DNA from: Prosthecobacter sp.
Lineage (GTDB): Bacteria; Verrucomicrobiota; Verrucomicrobiia; Verrucomicrobiales; Verrucomicrobiaceae
Direction: 5' to 3'
Assembly: GCA_017853885.1 (NCBI GenBank)
Contig: JAFMIR010000001.1
Span: 186,001 to 250,000, forward strand
Length of the DNA stretch: 64,000 nt
The position numbers and the translations under genes are program-made. The notes under the pieces are model-generated. The model was given only the letters and a program-made list of their open reading frames with translations, was not told the origin of the DNA and did no database searches. This document shows, in pieces, positions 10,302 to 20,681 of the stretch (its first letter is position 1; the number at the start of each line of letters is the position of its first letter).

Positions 10302-13088
10302 ATGACGGAACGTGATTATCTGCGGCATCTCCAACGCATCGGCGAAAAGTTTTTTCCAGACGGCGAGAAGCGCCCCCATTCACGCAGCGAAACGCTGCGA
10401 CGAGCGAAGCGCTTCCTCAAACTCAAGGAGCAGCGGATCAAGCAGCGCCACCGCTCTGGTTTTGGCGGCGCGGAGATCTGTCGCATGCGCAGCGATGTGA
10501 TCGACTATCTGATCCGAGAGCTTTGGGCCGAGACTGTTGCCTCGCTGGACACCAAGATGCGCCAGGGCCTGAATGTGAGCGTGGTAGCCCATGGGGGTTA
10601 CGGACGGCGAGTCATGTCGCCAGGCAGCGATGTGGACCTCACCTTCATGTTTCCTGGAAACAATGGCCAAGTGTCAAAGGAGTTGGCGAAGCTCATTGGC
10701 GACTTTCTTCTGTTTTTTTACGACCTTGGCTTCAAAGTAGGCCATGGAGCCCGCTGCGTTGGCGAGTGCCTGAACCTCGCCAACGAAAATATGGAGACCA
10801 AGACGGCCCTCATGGAGGCCCGTTTCCTCACCGGACAGGACGAGGCCTTCAAGGAGTTTCGAAAGCGTTTTGACAAGGAATGCATGAAGGGCCGTGAGGC
10901 CGAGTTCCTGCGCCTACGGCAGGATGATCTATCGAAGCGGCATGCGAAGTTTGAAAACACACCCTTCGTTCAAGAGCCCCAAGTGAAAAATGGCTGCGGT
11001 GGTCTGCGCGATTATCAGAATCTCATTTGGATGACTTATGCGAAACTCGGCACGCTGAACCCGAAAGACCTTGTTGCTGGCGGTTCCATCTCGAAGAGTG
11101 GCTGGCAGGAGATCGAGCGGGCCTATGCTTTCATCCTCCGCGTGCGCAATGAGATGCACTACACCGAGCGCCGCGCTCAGGACCAGCTCACGCTTCGCCT
11201 GCAGGGCCAGGTGGCTACTCATCTTGGCTACCGTCACAAGCGCATCCTACGCCGCATTGAGGCGCTAATGCACGACTACTACAACGCAACACGGGACATC
11301 CTGCAGCGCAGCAGCGAGATCATGGATCGCTTCCACCTGCAGCAGCTCGAGACCGCCGAGCAGCGCCGTGGCTTGCGCGGCTTTCTCGCTAGAAACAAAT
11401 CGAAGAAACAAACTGAGAAATTCGACGGCTTCATCCGCAAACACGAGCGCATTTATGCGGATGACAAGAACGTCTTCAAAGAAGACCCGGAGCGCCTCAT
11501 GCGGCTCTTTTTGCACACACAGCAGCGTCACCTGCGCCTCAGCCCAGATCTCTTTCAGCTTGTGCAGGACAACTTCCGCCTCGTGGATCAATCCTTCCGC
11601 TACGCGAAGGTAAACCGCGAGACCTTCGAGGCCATCCTATCGCAAAAGGGGGATGTGGCCCGGGTTCTCCGCCAAATGCACCGCGTCGGTTTCCTCGGCA
11701 AATGGATGCCGGAGTTCGGTGCATTGACCAACCTTGTGCAGCACGAATTTTTCCATCTGTACACCGCCGATGAGCACACCCTGCGCACCATCGACAAGCT
11801 GGACGAGCTCAGCGATCCCGCTTTGCCGGGCGTGAAGCTCTACCAGCAGCTTTTCCACGACCTACAGCAGCCTGTCATCCTCTATCTTGCGCTGCTGCTG
11901 CATGACGCAGGCCGTGCTGCAAACAAGAAACCGCATAGCGACGAGAGCACAACGCTCGCCGCGGCCGTATGCCGTCGCCTCCAGATCAAAGGCGAGCGAC
12001 GCCGTCTGCTGCTGTTCCTTGTGGACAACCACCTGCTCATGTACCGAACTGCCACACAGAAAAGCCTAGAGGACCCCGCGGTTATCGAGGAGTTCGCCGG
12101 CATCGTGCGCACGAAGGAGAATCTCGATACGCTCCTCGTGATGACCTACGCCGACTCGAAGGGCACGAGTGACAAATCATGGACCGGCTACAAGGAGACC
12201 GCCATCCGCCAGCTTTACCACAACACGCTGCGCTTCATGAATGCACCAGCCGATTTTATGCGCAGCCTGCACGCGCCATTGAACGAGCTGCGCATCACCG
12301 TGCTGAGAAAACTCGGCATCGGCTTCGAGGCAGAAGTCGATGCGCACTTTCAGCACATGCCCGCCTCTTACTTCAACTTCCGAGAAGCCGAGAGCGTCAT
12401 CGAGCATGTACTTCAGTTTCGCGAGTTCTTCACGAAGCTTGTCTCTGAGGAAAAAGCGGAGGCCGGCCTGCTACCCGTCATGCATTGGGTGGATCATCCC
12501 GAACAGGGCTACAGTGATCTCACCGTCGTCTGTTGGGACCGCCACCTGCTACTAGCCCGTGTCGCCGGAGCCCTTGCCGCGCAGAGCATCAACATTCTCA
12601 GTGCCGACTTCTTCCGCCGGGCTGACCATCTTGTGCTCGATATCTTCCGCGTCTGCACCACGAACTTCACTGCAGTGAGCGCCAAGGCCTCGCGTCAACG
12701 TGTCGAAGCCGCTGTGAAAGCGGCGTTCCTCGATCCCGAATTCAATTTCAGCAAGGAGATCGCAGAGAAGCGCTCCGCCGCCTCGCCGCTCGATGCCATT
12801 AGCGCCGAGCTACCGCAGCGGGTGCATCTCAACAACCATCTCTCGCCCGATGAGAACGTGCTCGAGCTCCAGGTGCTCGACCGCCTCGGCCTGCTCTATG
12901 ATGTCTTCATGGCCGTCGGCCGCCTCGGCTTGAACGTCACTCACGCCCGCATCAACACCGAAAAAGGTGCCGCGATCGACACCATTTATGTTCAAGACGG
13001 GCAAGGTTGCAAAATCACCAACAAAGAGAAGCTCGACGAACTAGCGAACGCCGTGAACGCTGCCGCATTATCTGACACCTCCGACTAG
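10302..13088 (+). CDS. glnD: [Protein-PII] uridylyltransferase / bifunctional GlnD
   Basis: 928 aa; nucleotidyltransferase GGYGRRVMSPGSDVDL, HD domain LLLHDAGRA, C-terminal ACT-like region (HLLLARVAGALAAQSINI, DRLGLLYDVF). Confidence 0.94.
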   Translation: MTERDYLRHLQRIGEKFFPDGEKRPHSRSETLRRAKRFLKLKEQRIKQRHRSGFGGAEICRMRSDVIDYLIRELWAETVASLDTKMRQGLNVSVVAHGGYGRRVMSPGSDVDLTFMFPGNNGQVSKELAKLIGDFLLFFYDLGFKVGHGARCVGECLNLANENMETKTALMEARFLTGQDEAFKEFRKRFDKECMKGREAEFLRLRQDDLSKRHAKFENTPFVQEPQVKNGCGGLRDYQNLIWMTYAKLGTLNPKDLVAGGSISKSGWQEIERAYAFILRVRNEMHYTERRAQDQLTLRLQGQVATHLGYRHKRILRRIEALMHDYYNATRDILQRSSEIMDRFHLQQLETAEQRRGLRGFLARNKSKKQTEKFDGFIRKHERIYADDKNVFKEDPERLMRLFLHTQQRHLRLSPDLFQLVQDNFRLVDQSFRYAKVNRETFEAILSQKGDVARVLRQMHRVGFLGKWMPEFGALTNLVQHEFFHLYTADEHTLRTIDKLDELSDPALPGVKLYQQLFHDLQQPVILYLALLLHDAGRAANKKPHSDESTTLAAAVCRRLQIKGERRRLLLFLVDNHLLMYRTATQKSLEDPAVIEEFAGIVRTKENLDTLLVMTYADSKGTSDKSWTGYKETAIRQLYHNTLRFMNAPADFMRSLHAPLNELRITVLRKLGIGFEAEVDAHFQHMPASYFNFREAESVIEHVLQFREFFTKLVSEEKAEAGLLPVMHWVDHPEQGYSDLTVVCWDRHLLLARVAGALAAQSINILSADFFRRADHLVLDIFRVCTTNFTAVSAKASRQRVEAAVKAAFLDPEFNFSKEIAEKRSAASPLDAISAELPQRVHLNNHLSPDENVLELQVLDRLGLLYDVFMAVGRLGLNVTHARINTEKGAAIDTIYVQDGQGCKITNKEKLDELANAVNAAALSDTSD

Positions 13089-13103
13089 GACGATGGCTTC
13101 AGT

Positions 13104-14051
13104 CTACACTCCGATCCACTTCACCGCCCAAGCGATGACAAATGGCGTCGTCACACAGCTAACGACCGTTGTGGCGAGTACGCACTGCACCGCCGTGGCG
13201 GGATGACCGCCATACATGCGGGCAATCACGATGTTAAACACGGCGGAAGGCATCGCCGCCTGCACAATGAGGATACGTTTGAGCTCGTTCGTGAGCGGCA
13301 AAAAGACCGCGGCGGCCAAAAAAGCCAGCGGGATGATACCAAGACGCAAAACTGGGCTCAGCACGGCAATTTTCCAATTCATCCGCTCCTGACCCCAGAT
13401 ATCCGCGATGGAGGCACCAATCAGCAAAACGGCCAGCGGCACCGCACAGCCACCGAGCATGCCCAGCATGTTGTGCACCACCTGCGGAATGAAACCATAC
13501 AGCCCGGTGAAGTTTAGCAACAGCGAGAAAAGGATGGTGATCACCGGCGGGTTCAGCACGAGCTTGAGCGGCGCCTTGTTGAAGCCTGTTAGCAAGCCTA
13601 CACACGTCGTCCAACAGGCTAGTTCGATGCCTAGCATGAAAGTGAAGAGCACACCGAGCGTGCCTTGATCCGGAAAAAGGGCTGTCACGATGGGGATGGC
13701 CACAAAGCCATAGTTTTGCAGTCCACAGGACACACCAAAGGTCCGTCGTCCTTCATGCACGCGCAGACCGATCCAAGGCGCGGCGGCATACGAAATGGAA
13801 ATTCCCAGCACCACGAGCACGAAACCGAGTCCTGCTGCCATCAGCACAGACAAAGGCTGCATCAGCGCGGTATTGCCTGCCACACGCTCGATGATTAGTG
13901 CCGGGGTCAATACGGCCACACTGAGCTTCATGAGGCCTTCATCCGATTCCATGGGCAGCACACCCGTTTTGCGCAACAGCGCCCCCGCGCCCATCATGAG
14001 GTAGACAGGCAACGTGACTGCAAGGATGCCGGCGTAGTCGAGCATGATCAA
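13104..14051 (-). CDS. AEC family (auxin efflux carrier-like) transporter
   Basis: 315 aa, multiple TM segments; CGLQNYGFVAIPIV and C-terminal MPSAVFNIVIARMYGG. Confidence 0.85.
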   Translation of the reverse strand: MIMLDYAGILAVTLPVYLMMGAGALLRKTGVLPMESDEGLMKLSVAVLTPALIIERVAGNTALMQPLSVLMAAGLGFVLVVLGISISYAAAPWIGLRVHEGRRTFGVSCGLQNYGFVAIPIVTALFPDQGTLGVLFTFMLGIELACWTTCVGLLTGFNKAPLKLVLNPPVITILFSLLLNFTGLYGFIPQVVHNMLGMLGGCAVPLAVLLIGASIADIWGQERMNWKIAVLSPVLRLGIIPLAFLAAAVFLPLTNELKRILIVQAAMPSAVFNIVIARMYGGHPATAVQCVLATTVVSCVTTPFVIAWAVKWIGV

Positions 14052-14992
14052 AGCATGGCGGCGAGGTCGGCGGCAAGTTGCCGCGCCTCATGAACAGGAC
14101 GGTCAGCCTCGCATTCCAACGGCGGTGCCGAGAGATTGGCTTCGTTGAACACGCGCACGCTCATGTGCAGACGGCCGTCCTTTACCCATGAGTGTGCTCC
14201 TACCGGCGTCTGGCAGCCAGCGCCGAGAATTTTCAAGAACTCACGCTCCGCCGTGACTCGTGCTTCGGTTTCGGCATGGTTTAATGCATGCACCGCCGCG
14301 ATCACGGCCTGATCGCCACTGCGGCATTCGATGGCAATGGCTCCCTGCCCTGCTGCGGGCAGAAACTTCACTGGGTCGAGCACCAGCGCACACAGCGTCT
14401 GATCTTCAATGTGGATGCGGGCGAGGTTCGCATGCAGGAGCCCCAGCCTCAAAAGACCCGCCGCAGCCAGGAGCACGGCATCGAGGGCGTTTTCGCCAAG
14501 CACTTTTTTCACACGAGTGGGCACATTGCCACGGATCTCGACAATCTCGAGGTCGGGGCGGAGAAACTTGAGTTGCGCCGCGCGACGCACACTGCTCGTG
14601 CCCACGCGAGCCCCTTTTGGCAACGAATCGAGCGTGTGCGGGACTTGGGTGATCAGCACGTCCTCGATGGCCGCGCGGGGCAAAACCGCTCCGATGATGA
14701 ACCCCTCTGCTAAGTCGCTCGGCACGTCTTTGAGGCTGTGAACGGCTGCGTCGATCTGGCGGCATTCAAGTGCGATTTCGAGTTCCTTGATGAAAATACC
14801 CTTATCCACCTGCGCCACATCGCTGAACTCCGAAAAGCGAAGGTCCTGCCTCTTATCGCCACTCGTCTGGATGATCTGACGCTCGATTTTGAGATGCGGA
14901 TGCGCTGTTTGCAACGCCTGGTTGACCATGGTGGTCTGCGTCAGGGCCAGTTCGCTGCCACGCGTTCCGAGAATGAGTTGGGGAAGAGACAT
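14048..14992 (-). CDS. hemC: Hydroxymethylbilane synthase (porphobilinogen deaminase)
   Basis: LILGTRGSELALTQT, HSLKDVPSDL, GTSSVRRAAQL, AAGQGAIAIE, GAGCQTPVGA; start refined to MSLPQ at 14992 because the ORF-track extension to 15121 lacks family similarity. Confidence 0.95.
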   Translation of the reverse strand: MSLPQLILGTRGSELALTQTTMVNQALQTAHPHLKIERQIIQTSGDKRQDLRFSEFSDVAQVDKGIFIKELEIALECRQIDAAVHSLKDVPSDLAEGFIIGAVLPRAAIEDVLITQVPHTLDSLPKGARVGTSSVRRAAQLKFLRPDLEIVEIRGNVPTRVKKVLGENALDAVLLAAAGLLRLGLLHANLARIHIEDQTLCALVLDPVKFLPAAGQGAIAIECRSGDQAVIAAVHALNHAETEARVTAEREFLKILGAGCQTPVGAHSWVKDGRLHMSVRVFNEANLSAPPLECEADRPVHEARQLAADLAAML

Positions 14993-15119
14993 GAATGAAA
15001 GGCTTTCACGCAGAGAGGGCGGATGGTCAAGGCTGCGCCTGCTACCTCTGAATTCGGATCTGTCGCTTCTAACGTGCCTCATGCTGAAAGCCCCCCGCTC
15101 TGCTCGGCGTAGGCGCTTC

Positions 15120-16517
15120 ATGCTCCGAATCCTGTCTATTCTACTCGCTGCCTCGTTGCTCCAAGCCGCCGATCCCGTTTCGCTTTTTATCGAAGGCTAC
15201 GCCGGGCAACGCAGCGTGACGCAGGGGGATGAGATCCCAATCCATGTCAGCACCACGGCATCGAAGTTTGAGATCGAGGTCGCGCGACTCGGACCGCAGC
15301 GCGAAGTGAAGTGGAAAAAGAGTGATGTGCCAGGTGCGGTGCATCCAGTGCCGGAGGATGCCAGCGCAAATGGCTGTCGTTGGCCGGAGAGCGTGCGTGT
15401 GCCCATTGGCACGGATTGGAAGAGCGGCTACTACGAGGTCGTGTTTCGTGCCGCGGATGCCGGTGGAAAGTGGACGCATCGCGGCGCACGCACCGCCAGC
15501 AGTAGCGCGTGGTTTATTGTTCGTCAGGCGAAGCCCGGTAGCACCTCGAAGATTCTTTTGCAGCTCTGCTCAAACACCTACAACGCCTACAACAACTGGG
15601 GCGGCTTCTCCGTGTATGCCTACAACAGCCTCTCGAAGAACCAGGGCAGCCGCGTGAGCTTTGAGCGGCCCGGCCCGTCGCAATTCACACGCTGGGAATT
15701 GCCATTCGTCGTATGGGCGGAACAAAACGGCTACACGCTCGAATTCGCCGCCAATGATGACCTGGAATTTCGTCCCGAGTTGCTCGCCAGCTACAAGCTT
15801 GTCCTGAGCGTTGGCCACGATGAGTATTGGAGCACCCCGATGCGCGACAACTTGGAAGCTTGGATCGCCAAAGGAGGCAACGTAGCCTTCTTCAGCGGCA
15901 ACACCTGCTGCTGGCAGGTGCGCAGCGAGGCGGAAGGCCGCGCCTTCACCTGCTTCAAGCAGAACTACCACCTCGATCCCGTCTTCCAGACGCGAAAATT
16001 TGAAACACTAAGCACCGCATGGAGCCATCATCTGCTCCAGAGGCCGGAAAACCAGCTCACCGGCGTTGGCTTCCTCTGGGGCGGCTACAGGCGCAGCCAC
16101 GGCCAGTTCATGGATGACGAAGCCAGCTACATCGTGCATCGCCCGGACCACTGGATCTACGAAGGCACTGGCTTGAAACGTGGTGACCGCTTTGGCGGCA
16201 AGGACACTATTGTCGGCTACGAGTGCGATGGCTGCGAGCTCGAGTGGCGCGGCGATCTGCCCTTCGCCACTCACAAGGACGGCACGCCCAAGACCTTCGA
16301 AGTCCTCGGCACCTGCCCCGTACGCTGGCACCCCGACGACGTCGAGTGGTATGAGAAATGGGAGATCGGCCGCACCGGAGCCGCCTGCCTCGGCCTCTAC
16401 ACCAACGGCGGCACCGTCTTCACCGCCGCCACCACCGATTGGTCGCATGGATTGCAGGGGAACGACGCGCATGTCGTACGCATCACGAAGAATGTGCTGG
16501 AGAGACTGGGGAAGTAA
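15120..16517 (+). CDS. N,N-dimethylformamidase large-subunit C-terminal-like secreted protein
   Basis: 466-codon ORF; signal peptide MLRILSILLAASLLQA; YNAYNNWGGFSVYAYNS, VLSVGHDEYWSTPMRDNLE, GGNVAFFSGNTCCWQVR. Confidence 0.75.
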   Translation: MLRILSILLAASLLQAADPVSLFIEGYAGQRSVTQGDEIPIHVSTTASKFEIEVARLGPQREVKWKKSDVPGAVHPVPEDASANGCRWPESVRVPIGTDWKSGYYEVVFRAADAGGKWTHRGARTASSSAWFIVRQAKPGSTSKILLQLCSNTYNAYNNWGGFSVYAYNSLSKNQGSRVSFERPGPSQFTRWELPFVVWAEQNGYTLEFAANDDLEFRPELLASYKLVLSVGHDEYWSTPMRDNLEAWIAKGGNVAFFSGNTCCWQVRSEAEGRAFTCFKQNYHLDPVFQTRKFETLSTAWSHHLLQRPENQLTGVGFLWGGYRRSHGQFMDDEASYIVHRPDHWIYEGTGLKRGDRFGGKDTIVGYECDGCELEWRGDLPFATHKDGTPKTFEVLGTCPVRWHPDDVEWYEKWEIGRTGAACLGLYTNGGTVFTAATTDWSHGLQGNDAHVVRITKNVLERLGK

Positions 16518-16658
16518 CTTTTCACATGCGCATCATCTGAATACCAAGCTACGGTGCTGTAGATGAACGACAGCAGATTAGCGAAGGTTGTTGGTAGCAG
16601 CTCCAACTTCCTGCAAACCTCTTGAGAAAAGGGTATTTCCAGCTCCAATCCAAACGAA

Positions 16659-17063
16659 ATGAAGCTTCAATCCAATCTTCCGCGCCAAAGCCCCTGGATC
16701 TTTGCCGCGCCTTTCATGAACGCGATCATCCTGCTGCTGATCTGCTTTCTCTTCAGCAGCGGCTTCGTGGCAAAGTCAGGCATTCATATTGATTCACCGG
16801 AGTCCACCTCCAGGCTAACTGGGTTTGACCGAGCACACGTGATCACCATTCCATCTGGCTCAGCCGCGACGATCTACTTTGACGGACAACCTGTAACACG
16901 CGAAGGCCTCGCAGACTTGCTCAAGCAGTGCCGTGATGGTGAGCGACGCGCCATCATTTACCACGACCGCATGGCTCCTGGTGGCAGGCTTGTGGAAGTG
17001 ACCCAGCTCGCCCACCAAAACGGTTACGCTGTGGCACTTGCCACGGTTTCGCCGCAGCAATGA
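16659..17063 (+). CDS. ExbD/TolR-like biopolymer transporter
   Basis: 134 aa; single N-terminal TM and ExbD-like periplasmic domain (FDGQPVTREGLADLLKQ...LVEVTQLAHQNGY). Confidence 0.8.
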   Translation: MKLQSNLPRQSPWIFAAPFMNAIILLLICFLFSSGFVAKSGIHIDSPESTSRLTGFDRAHVITIPSGSAATIYFDGQPVTREGLADLLKQCRDGERRAIIYHDRMAPGGRLVEVTQLAHQNGYAVALATVSPQQ

Positions 17064-17078
17064 ACCACGCGTTGACTC

Positions 17079-17786
17079 ATGCTATCCTTTGCTTGGAAAA
17101 TCCGTGAGCGCCCCACATGGCATGTCATCTGGCTCACGCTGTTGTTGGGAGTCTTCATGGGCCTGTTCTTCGTAGTCTTCCGCATCACCTATCCAGTGGT
17201 GAAACAGGCAGACGCAGTGCCTCAACACGTCCTTGTGCTTGATCCTGCGGACCCGGCGTCTCTCGCCATCATCCACCGGGCGCAAGACCGCAGTTTTGGC
17301 CTCGTCCCAGCTGAGCCTTCTGACGCGGCGCAGATGGTACCATTGCCCACTTTCACTCCCATTTATGCCGGAGCGGAGCTGAATTTGCTGCCGATGATGA
17401 CTGCGCCAGAAACCCCGCAGCAACCTCATTTCTTTTCAGCCTCAACAACTGTGCTACCTAAGGTGCCTCCACGTGTTCCCCAGCTGCCGAAGCAGGTTCC
17501 GCAGGCTGTGTTGAAGGCGGTGCTGCCCACCGAGCTCGTTCATCGAGCGAGCCATCATTTGGAAATCCAAGATGTGCCTATCACCGACATTGAAAACGCC
17601 CATTTTCGTATCGCGATCAATGCCTTCGGTCAGGTGACTCAGGCACTTCCGCTGTTCACACCCACGGAACCGGAAGTGATGGACCGACTGCGTAAAGCCA
17701 TCCTTGGCTTGCGATTCAAAGCAGATGCCAAAACGCCCGTGCAGTGGTCCACGCTCACTTTTGAGTGGACTAAGGCAGTCCGCTAG
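17079..17786 (+). CDS. Hypothetical TonB-like periplasmic energy transducer
   Basis: 235 aa; N-terminal TM, Pro-rich middle, compact C-terminal domain, directly after the ExbD-like gene. Confidence 0.5.
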   Translation: MLSFAWKIRERPTWHVIWLTLLLGVFMGLFFVVFRITYPVVKQADAVPQHVLVLDPADPASLAIIHRAQDRSFGLVPAEPSDAAQMVPLPTFTPIYAGAELNLLPMMTAPETPQQPHFFSASTTVLPKVPPRVPQLPKQVPQAVLKAVLPTELVHRASHHLEIQDVPITDIENAHFRIAINAFGQVTQALPLFTPTEPEVMDRLRKAILGLRFKADAKTPVQWSTLTFEWTKAVR

Positions 17787-17894
17787 TGGTCACCCCATAT
17801 TGAAATCCCTAGGGCACAGAGACGTCAAAAGCTCTGGGGCTTTCGATCCAAGCAACCACATTGGCTCGGATGGCTGCGAATGCTTCTTGGTCTC

Positions 17895-18623
17895 TCAAGC
17901 CTTCAAACTGCGAGTGCGCGCTTTGGGAGCCGCGATGGACGGCGAGGATTCGAGAGCGGCTTGGTGGAATTCGACGATGTTTGAGGCGGAACGGCTATCT
18001 TCAATGAGGTTAACGATCTCGATGCCAGCACGCTCCAGATCATGCATCAGCGAACGAGCCCGGGCGCTGAGGAAGGCATATCCAAGCCAAGCAGGGATGG
18101 CCACGACGAGGCCCAGAGCGGCAGTGATCAGGCTTTGATACACACCATGAGCCACATCGGCCGGAGTGATGAGACCGTTCGAGCCAGAAAGACGGGTAAA
18201 ACTGTCAAGGAGACCGATCAAGGTGCCGAGCAGACCAATGAGGGGGCCGATGTGCGCGAGAGCGTTCAGCAAACCCAGAAATCTCTCAAGGCGCGGAACT
18301 TCGAGCTGTCCAGCCTCCTGAACGATTACCTTTAACTGCTCCCGAGGCACATGGTGACGCAGCAAAGCCGAATGAATGACTCGGCCAGCAGGCACCCGCG
18401 TGGCGACACATTCCTGAAGGGCTTCAGCAAAGTTTCGACGGCTGATGAGGGTGGCGAGCCCGGCCAGGAACTCGCCCACATTCATGCTGGCACGGTGAAA
18501 GTAGGCCAGACGCTCCAGAAAAATCGCTCCTGAGACACAAAGGCAACCAAGCAGCAACCACACCAGCGGACCGCCTTTGGAGACAAGCTCCAAAGGACCT
18601 GCGGCGCTGGTGAGATCAATCAT
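17895..18623 (-). CDS. MotA/TolQ/ExbB proton channel family protein
   Basis: 242 aa; GPLVWLLLGCLCVSGAIFLERL, LNALAHIGPLIGLLGTLIGLLDSF, GVYQSLITAALGLVVAIPAWLGY. Confidence 0.92.
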   Translation of the reverse strand: MIDLTSAAGPLELVSKGGPLVWLLLGCLCVSGAIFLERLAYFHRASMNVGEFLAGLATLISRRNFAEALQECVATRVPAGRVIHSALLRHHVPREQLKVIVQEAGQLEVPRLERFLGLLNALAHIGPLIGLLGTLIGLLDSFTRLSGSNGLITPADVAHGVYQSLITAALGLVVAIPAWLGYAFLSARARSLMHDLERAGIEIVNLIEDSRSASNIVEFHQAALESSPSIAAPKARTRSLKA

Positions 18624-19058
18624 GAGGGTAATCTAGGAACTTGCTAAGCAATTTTTAGGCCGTGAGGGAGGCATTGTAAATCTGGGATCACATTGAGGCA
18701 GAAATGACGACCCAATGAGCATGGCAGAGAGGGCCCTTTTTTGCCTCAAAGGCATACTGGCATACATGCCAAATAACTGACGCTAAGGGATAAATTCATG
18801 TGGAACAACGCACTTATTCAATCTGATTATTTCGAATAAGTTAAATACTTGTAAGGCCAAACACAATCTTTTTTCAGTCACTTTGGATTTTTATGCCCCA
18901 CCAAGACCGCACCACGCTTACGCATGAACCTATGCTCTTTTAGCGTGGCTACACAGCCCTCTTTCCTCAGCGCATCACATCTGCTTCTGGAAAACGTTTC
19001 CCTCGCAGGATTTCCCTTGCCAAACCAGACTTTGCCCCGAATATCCGCGCCCGCAAAA

Positions 19059-19133
19059 GACCCCTTCGTCTAGCGGTTAGGACACATCCCTTTCACGGAT
19101 GCGACACGGGTTCGATTCCCGTAGGGGTCGCCA
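19059..19133 (+). tRNA. tRNA-Glu (anticodon TTC)
   Basis: Acceptor GACCCCT/AGGGGTC, anticodon loop ctTTCac closed by CATCC/GGATG, T-arm ggTTCGATTcc, encoded CCA. Confidence 0.96.
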
Positions 19134-19190
19134 CTTTCTGAAGAGAGTTTGGTGAGTCAGCGACACTGCGAGGCAGACCGATCCAGTTTT

Positions 19191-20576
19191 TCATTCGGTT
19201 TTCTTTTTCTTCTTCGCTGTGCCTTTGTCGCGATCGGTGCCACCGCTGGGACTGAGGCGCTTCCACCAATCCGGACCTTCAACATCCACCATGGCGTTGT
19301 GGGCAATCAGCCGAGTTTTCATCTCCTGAAAAAGCTGAGGTTCCTTATCCTTGAGGTTCGTGATTTCTTTCGCGTCATCTTTGAGGTTGTAGAACTCGAA
19401 ATTGGTCAAGTCGGCATTGGCGAGGATCTTCCAATCGTCCACCCGCATGGCAATTTTGGCATTCGGAGCCATATGCAAACGCCAGAAAAGTGGTTGCGGA
19501 CGTTTAAGCTTCTCGACGCTTCCATCAAAGACGCCCATGGCGTTCACGCCGTCGAGCGTGCGGTCTTTGGGAGCCTCGACACCAGCGATGCCGAGCATGG
19601 TGGGAAACACATCGCTGCCAATAACTGGCACATCACTCGTGGTTCCAGGCTGTATCTTACCTGGCCAGCGGACGAGGCCTGGCACCCGAATGCCGCCCTC
19701 GTGCAGATCGCGTTTACGTCCGCGAAGACCGCCACTGGAACCACGACCAGGAGATTTGATGCCATCACCTTCAGGGCCGTTGTCGGAGGTAAAGAAAACG
19801 AATGTGTTGTTAGCCAGTTTTTGCTCGTCGAGGGCATTCATCAGCATGCCAAAAGCGTGGTCCATCTGCGAGACGTTTGCATGATGTTCCTGCTGAACCT
19901 CGTCGTTGAGTTTCGGGTAGAGCGCTTTGAACTTCGGATCGGACTTGATGGGGTAATGCGGCTCATGTGTCCACACGGCGAGGAAAAAGGGCTTTGAATC
20001 ATCACGCTTCTTGAGCCAAGTGATCGCTTCCTTGACCACGAGCGGTGCAGAGTAGCCCTGCAACGGGCCAACTGGCTGGCCGTTGCGGACAAAGTTGTCA
20101 GGATGCTCGTGCGTCGGGGCAGCGTTGTTCTGGGTGGCCATCCACCAGTCATAGCCGTGATCGCCCGGCTGAGGCTGTGCGGGATTGTTGAAAAGGCCGT
20201 TGAGATGCCACTTACCACTGTGACAGGTGGTGTATCCCGCTTTTTTGAGCAACGAGGGGAGCGTCACCTCACTCCTGCGCAGATGAACCTCTGAACCCTC
20301 GGCGATCCAAGTGAAAACGCCGTTTCGGTGCGGTGTGCGACCAGTGAGGAGGGCCGAGCGTGATGGGCTGCACACCGCGCTGGCTGAATAGCACTGGGTA
20401 AGCCTCATCCCTTGTTTTGCGAAGGCATCAAGGTTGGGCGATTGAATTATCGGATGCCCAAAACAGCTCAAGTCGCCATATCCAAGATCATCCGCAAGAA
20501 AGAGAACCAAGTTCGTTGGGTTCGAAAAAGCTGATGTTACAACGACCAAGGATAAGACGAGGGCAAGAACGCGCAT
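19191..20576 (-). CDS. Sulfatase (arylsulfatase family)
   Basis: LVLFLADDLGYGDLSCFG, sulfatase signature CSPSRSALLTGR, signal peptide MRVLALVLSLVVVTSA; start refined to 20576. Confidence 0.95.
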   Translation of the reverse strand: MRVLALVLSLVVVTSAFSNPTNLVLFLADDLGYGDLSCFGHPIIQSPNLDAFAKQGMRLTQCYSASAVCSPSRSALLTGRTPHRNGVFTWIAEGSEVHLRRSEVTLPSLLKKAGYTTCHSGKWHLNGLFNNPAQPQPGDHGYDWWMATQNNAAPTHEHPDNFVRNGQPVGPLQGYSAPLVVKEAITWLKKRDDSKPFFLAVWTHEPHYPIKSDPKFKALYPKLNDEVQQEHHANVSQMDHAFGMLMNALDEQKLANNTFVFFTSDNGPEGDGIKSPGRGSSGGLRGRKRDLHEGGIRVPGLVRWPGKIQPGTTSDVPVIGSDVFPTMLGIAGVEAPKDRTLDGVNAMGVFDGSVEKLKRPQPLFWRLHMAPNAKIAMRVDDWKILANADLTNFEFYNLKDDAKEITNLKDKEPQLFQEMKTRLIAHNAMVDVEGPDWWKRLSPSGGTDRDKGTAKKKKKTE

Positions 20577-20681
20577 GGCAGAGTCTTCAACGTCGAGCGG
20601 AAGCAAGAAAATTACGTCTTTCCGACATTCCGGGCACAATTTGCGCTTCTCCCGTCCGTTTGAAGACGTATCTTTTTGATC

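Noticed and set aside
14889-15119. N-terminal extension of the 542-aa dimethylformamidase-like ORF, and the hemC extension to 15121
   Set aside because: The extensions overlap each other's true start regions; a signal peptide at 15120 and the conserved LILGTRGSELALTQ start at 14992 are better.
18624-19058. AT-rich 430-bp gap upstream of tRNA-Glu
   Set aside because: No convincing ORF, riboswitch or integrase footprint; no duplicated tRNA end was seen to suggest an integration site.
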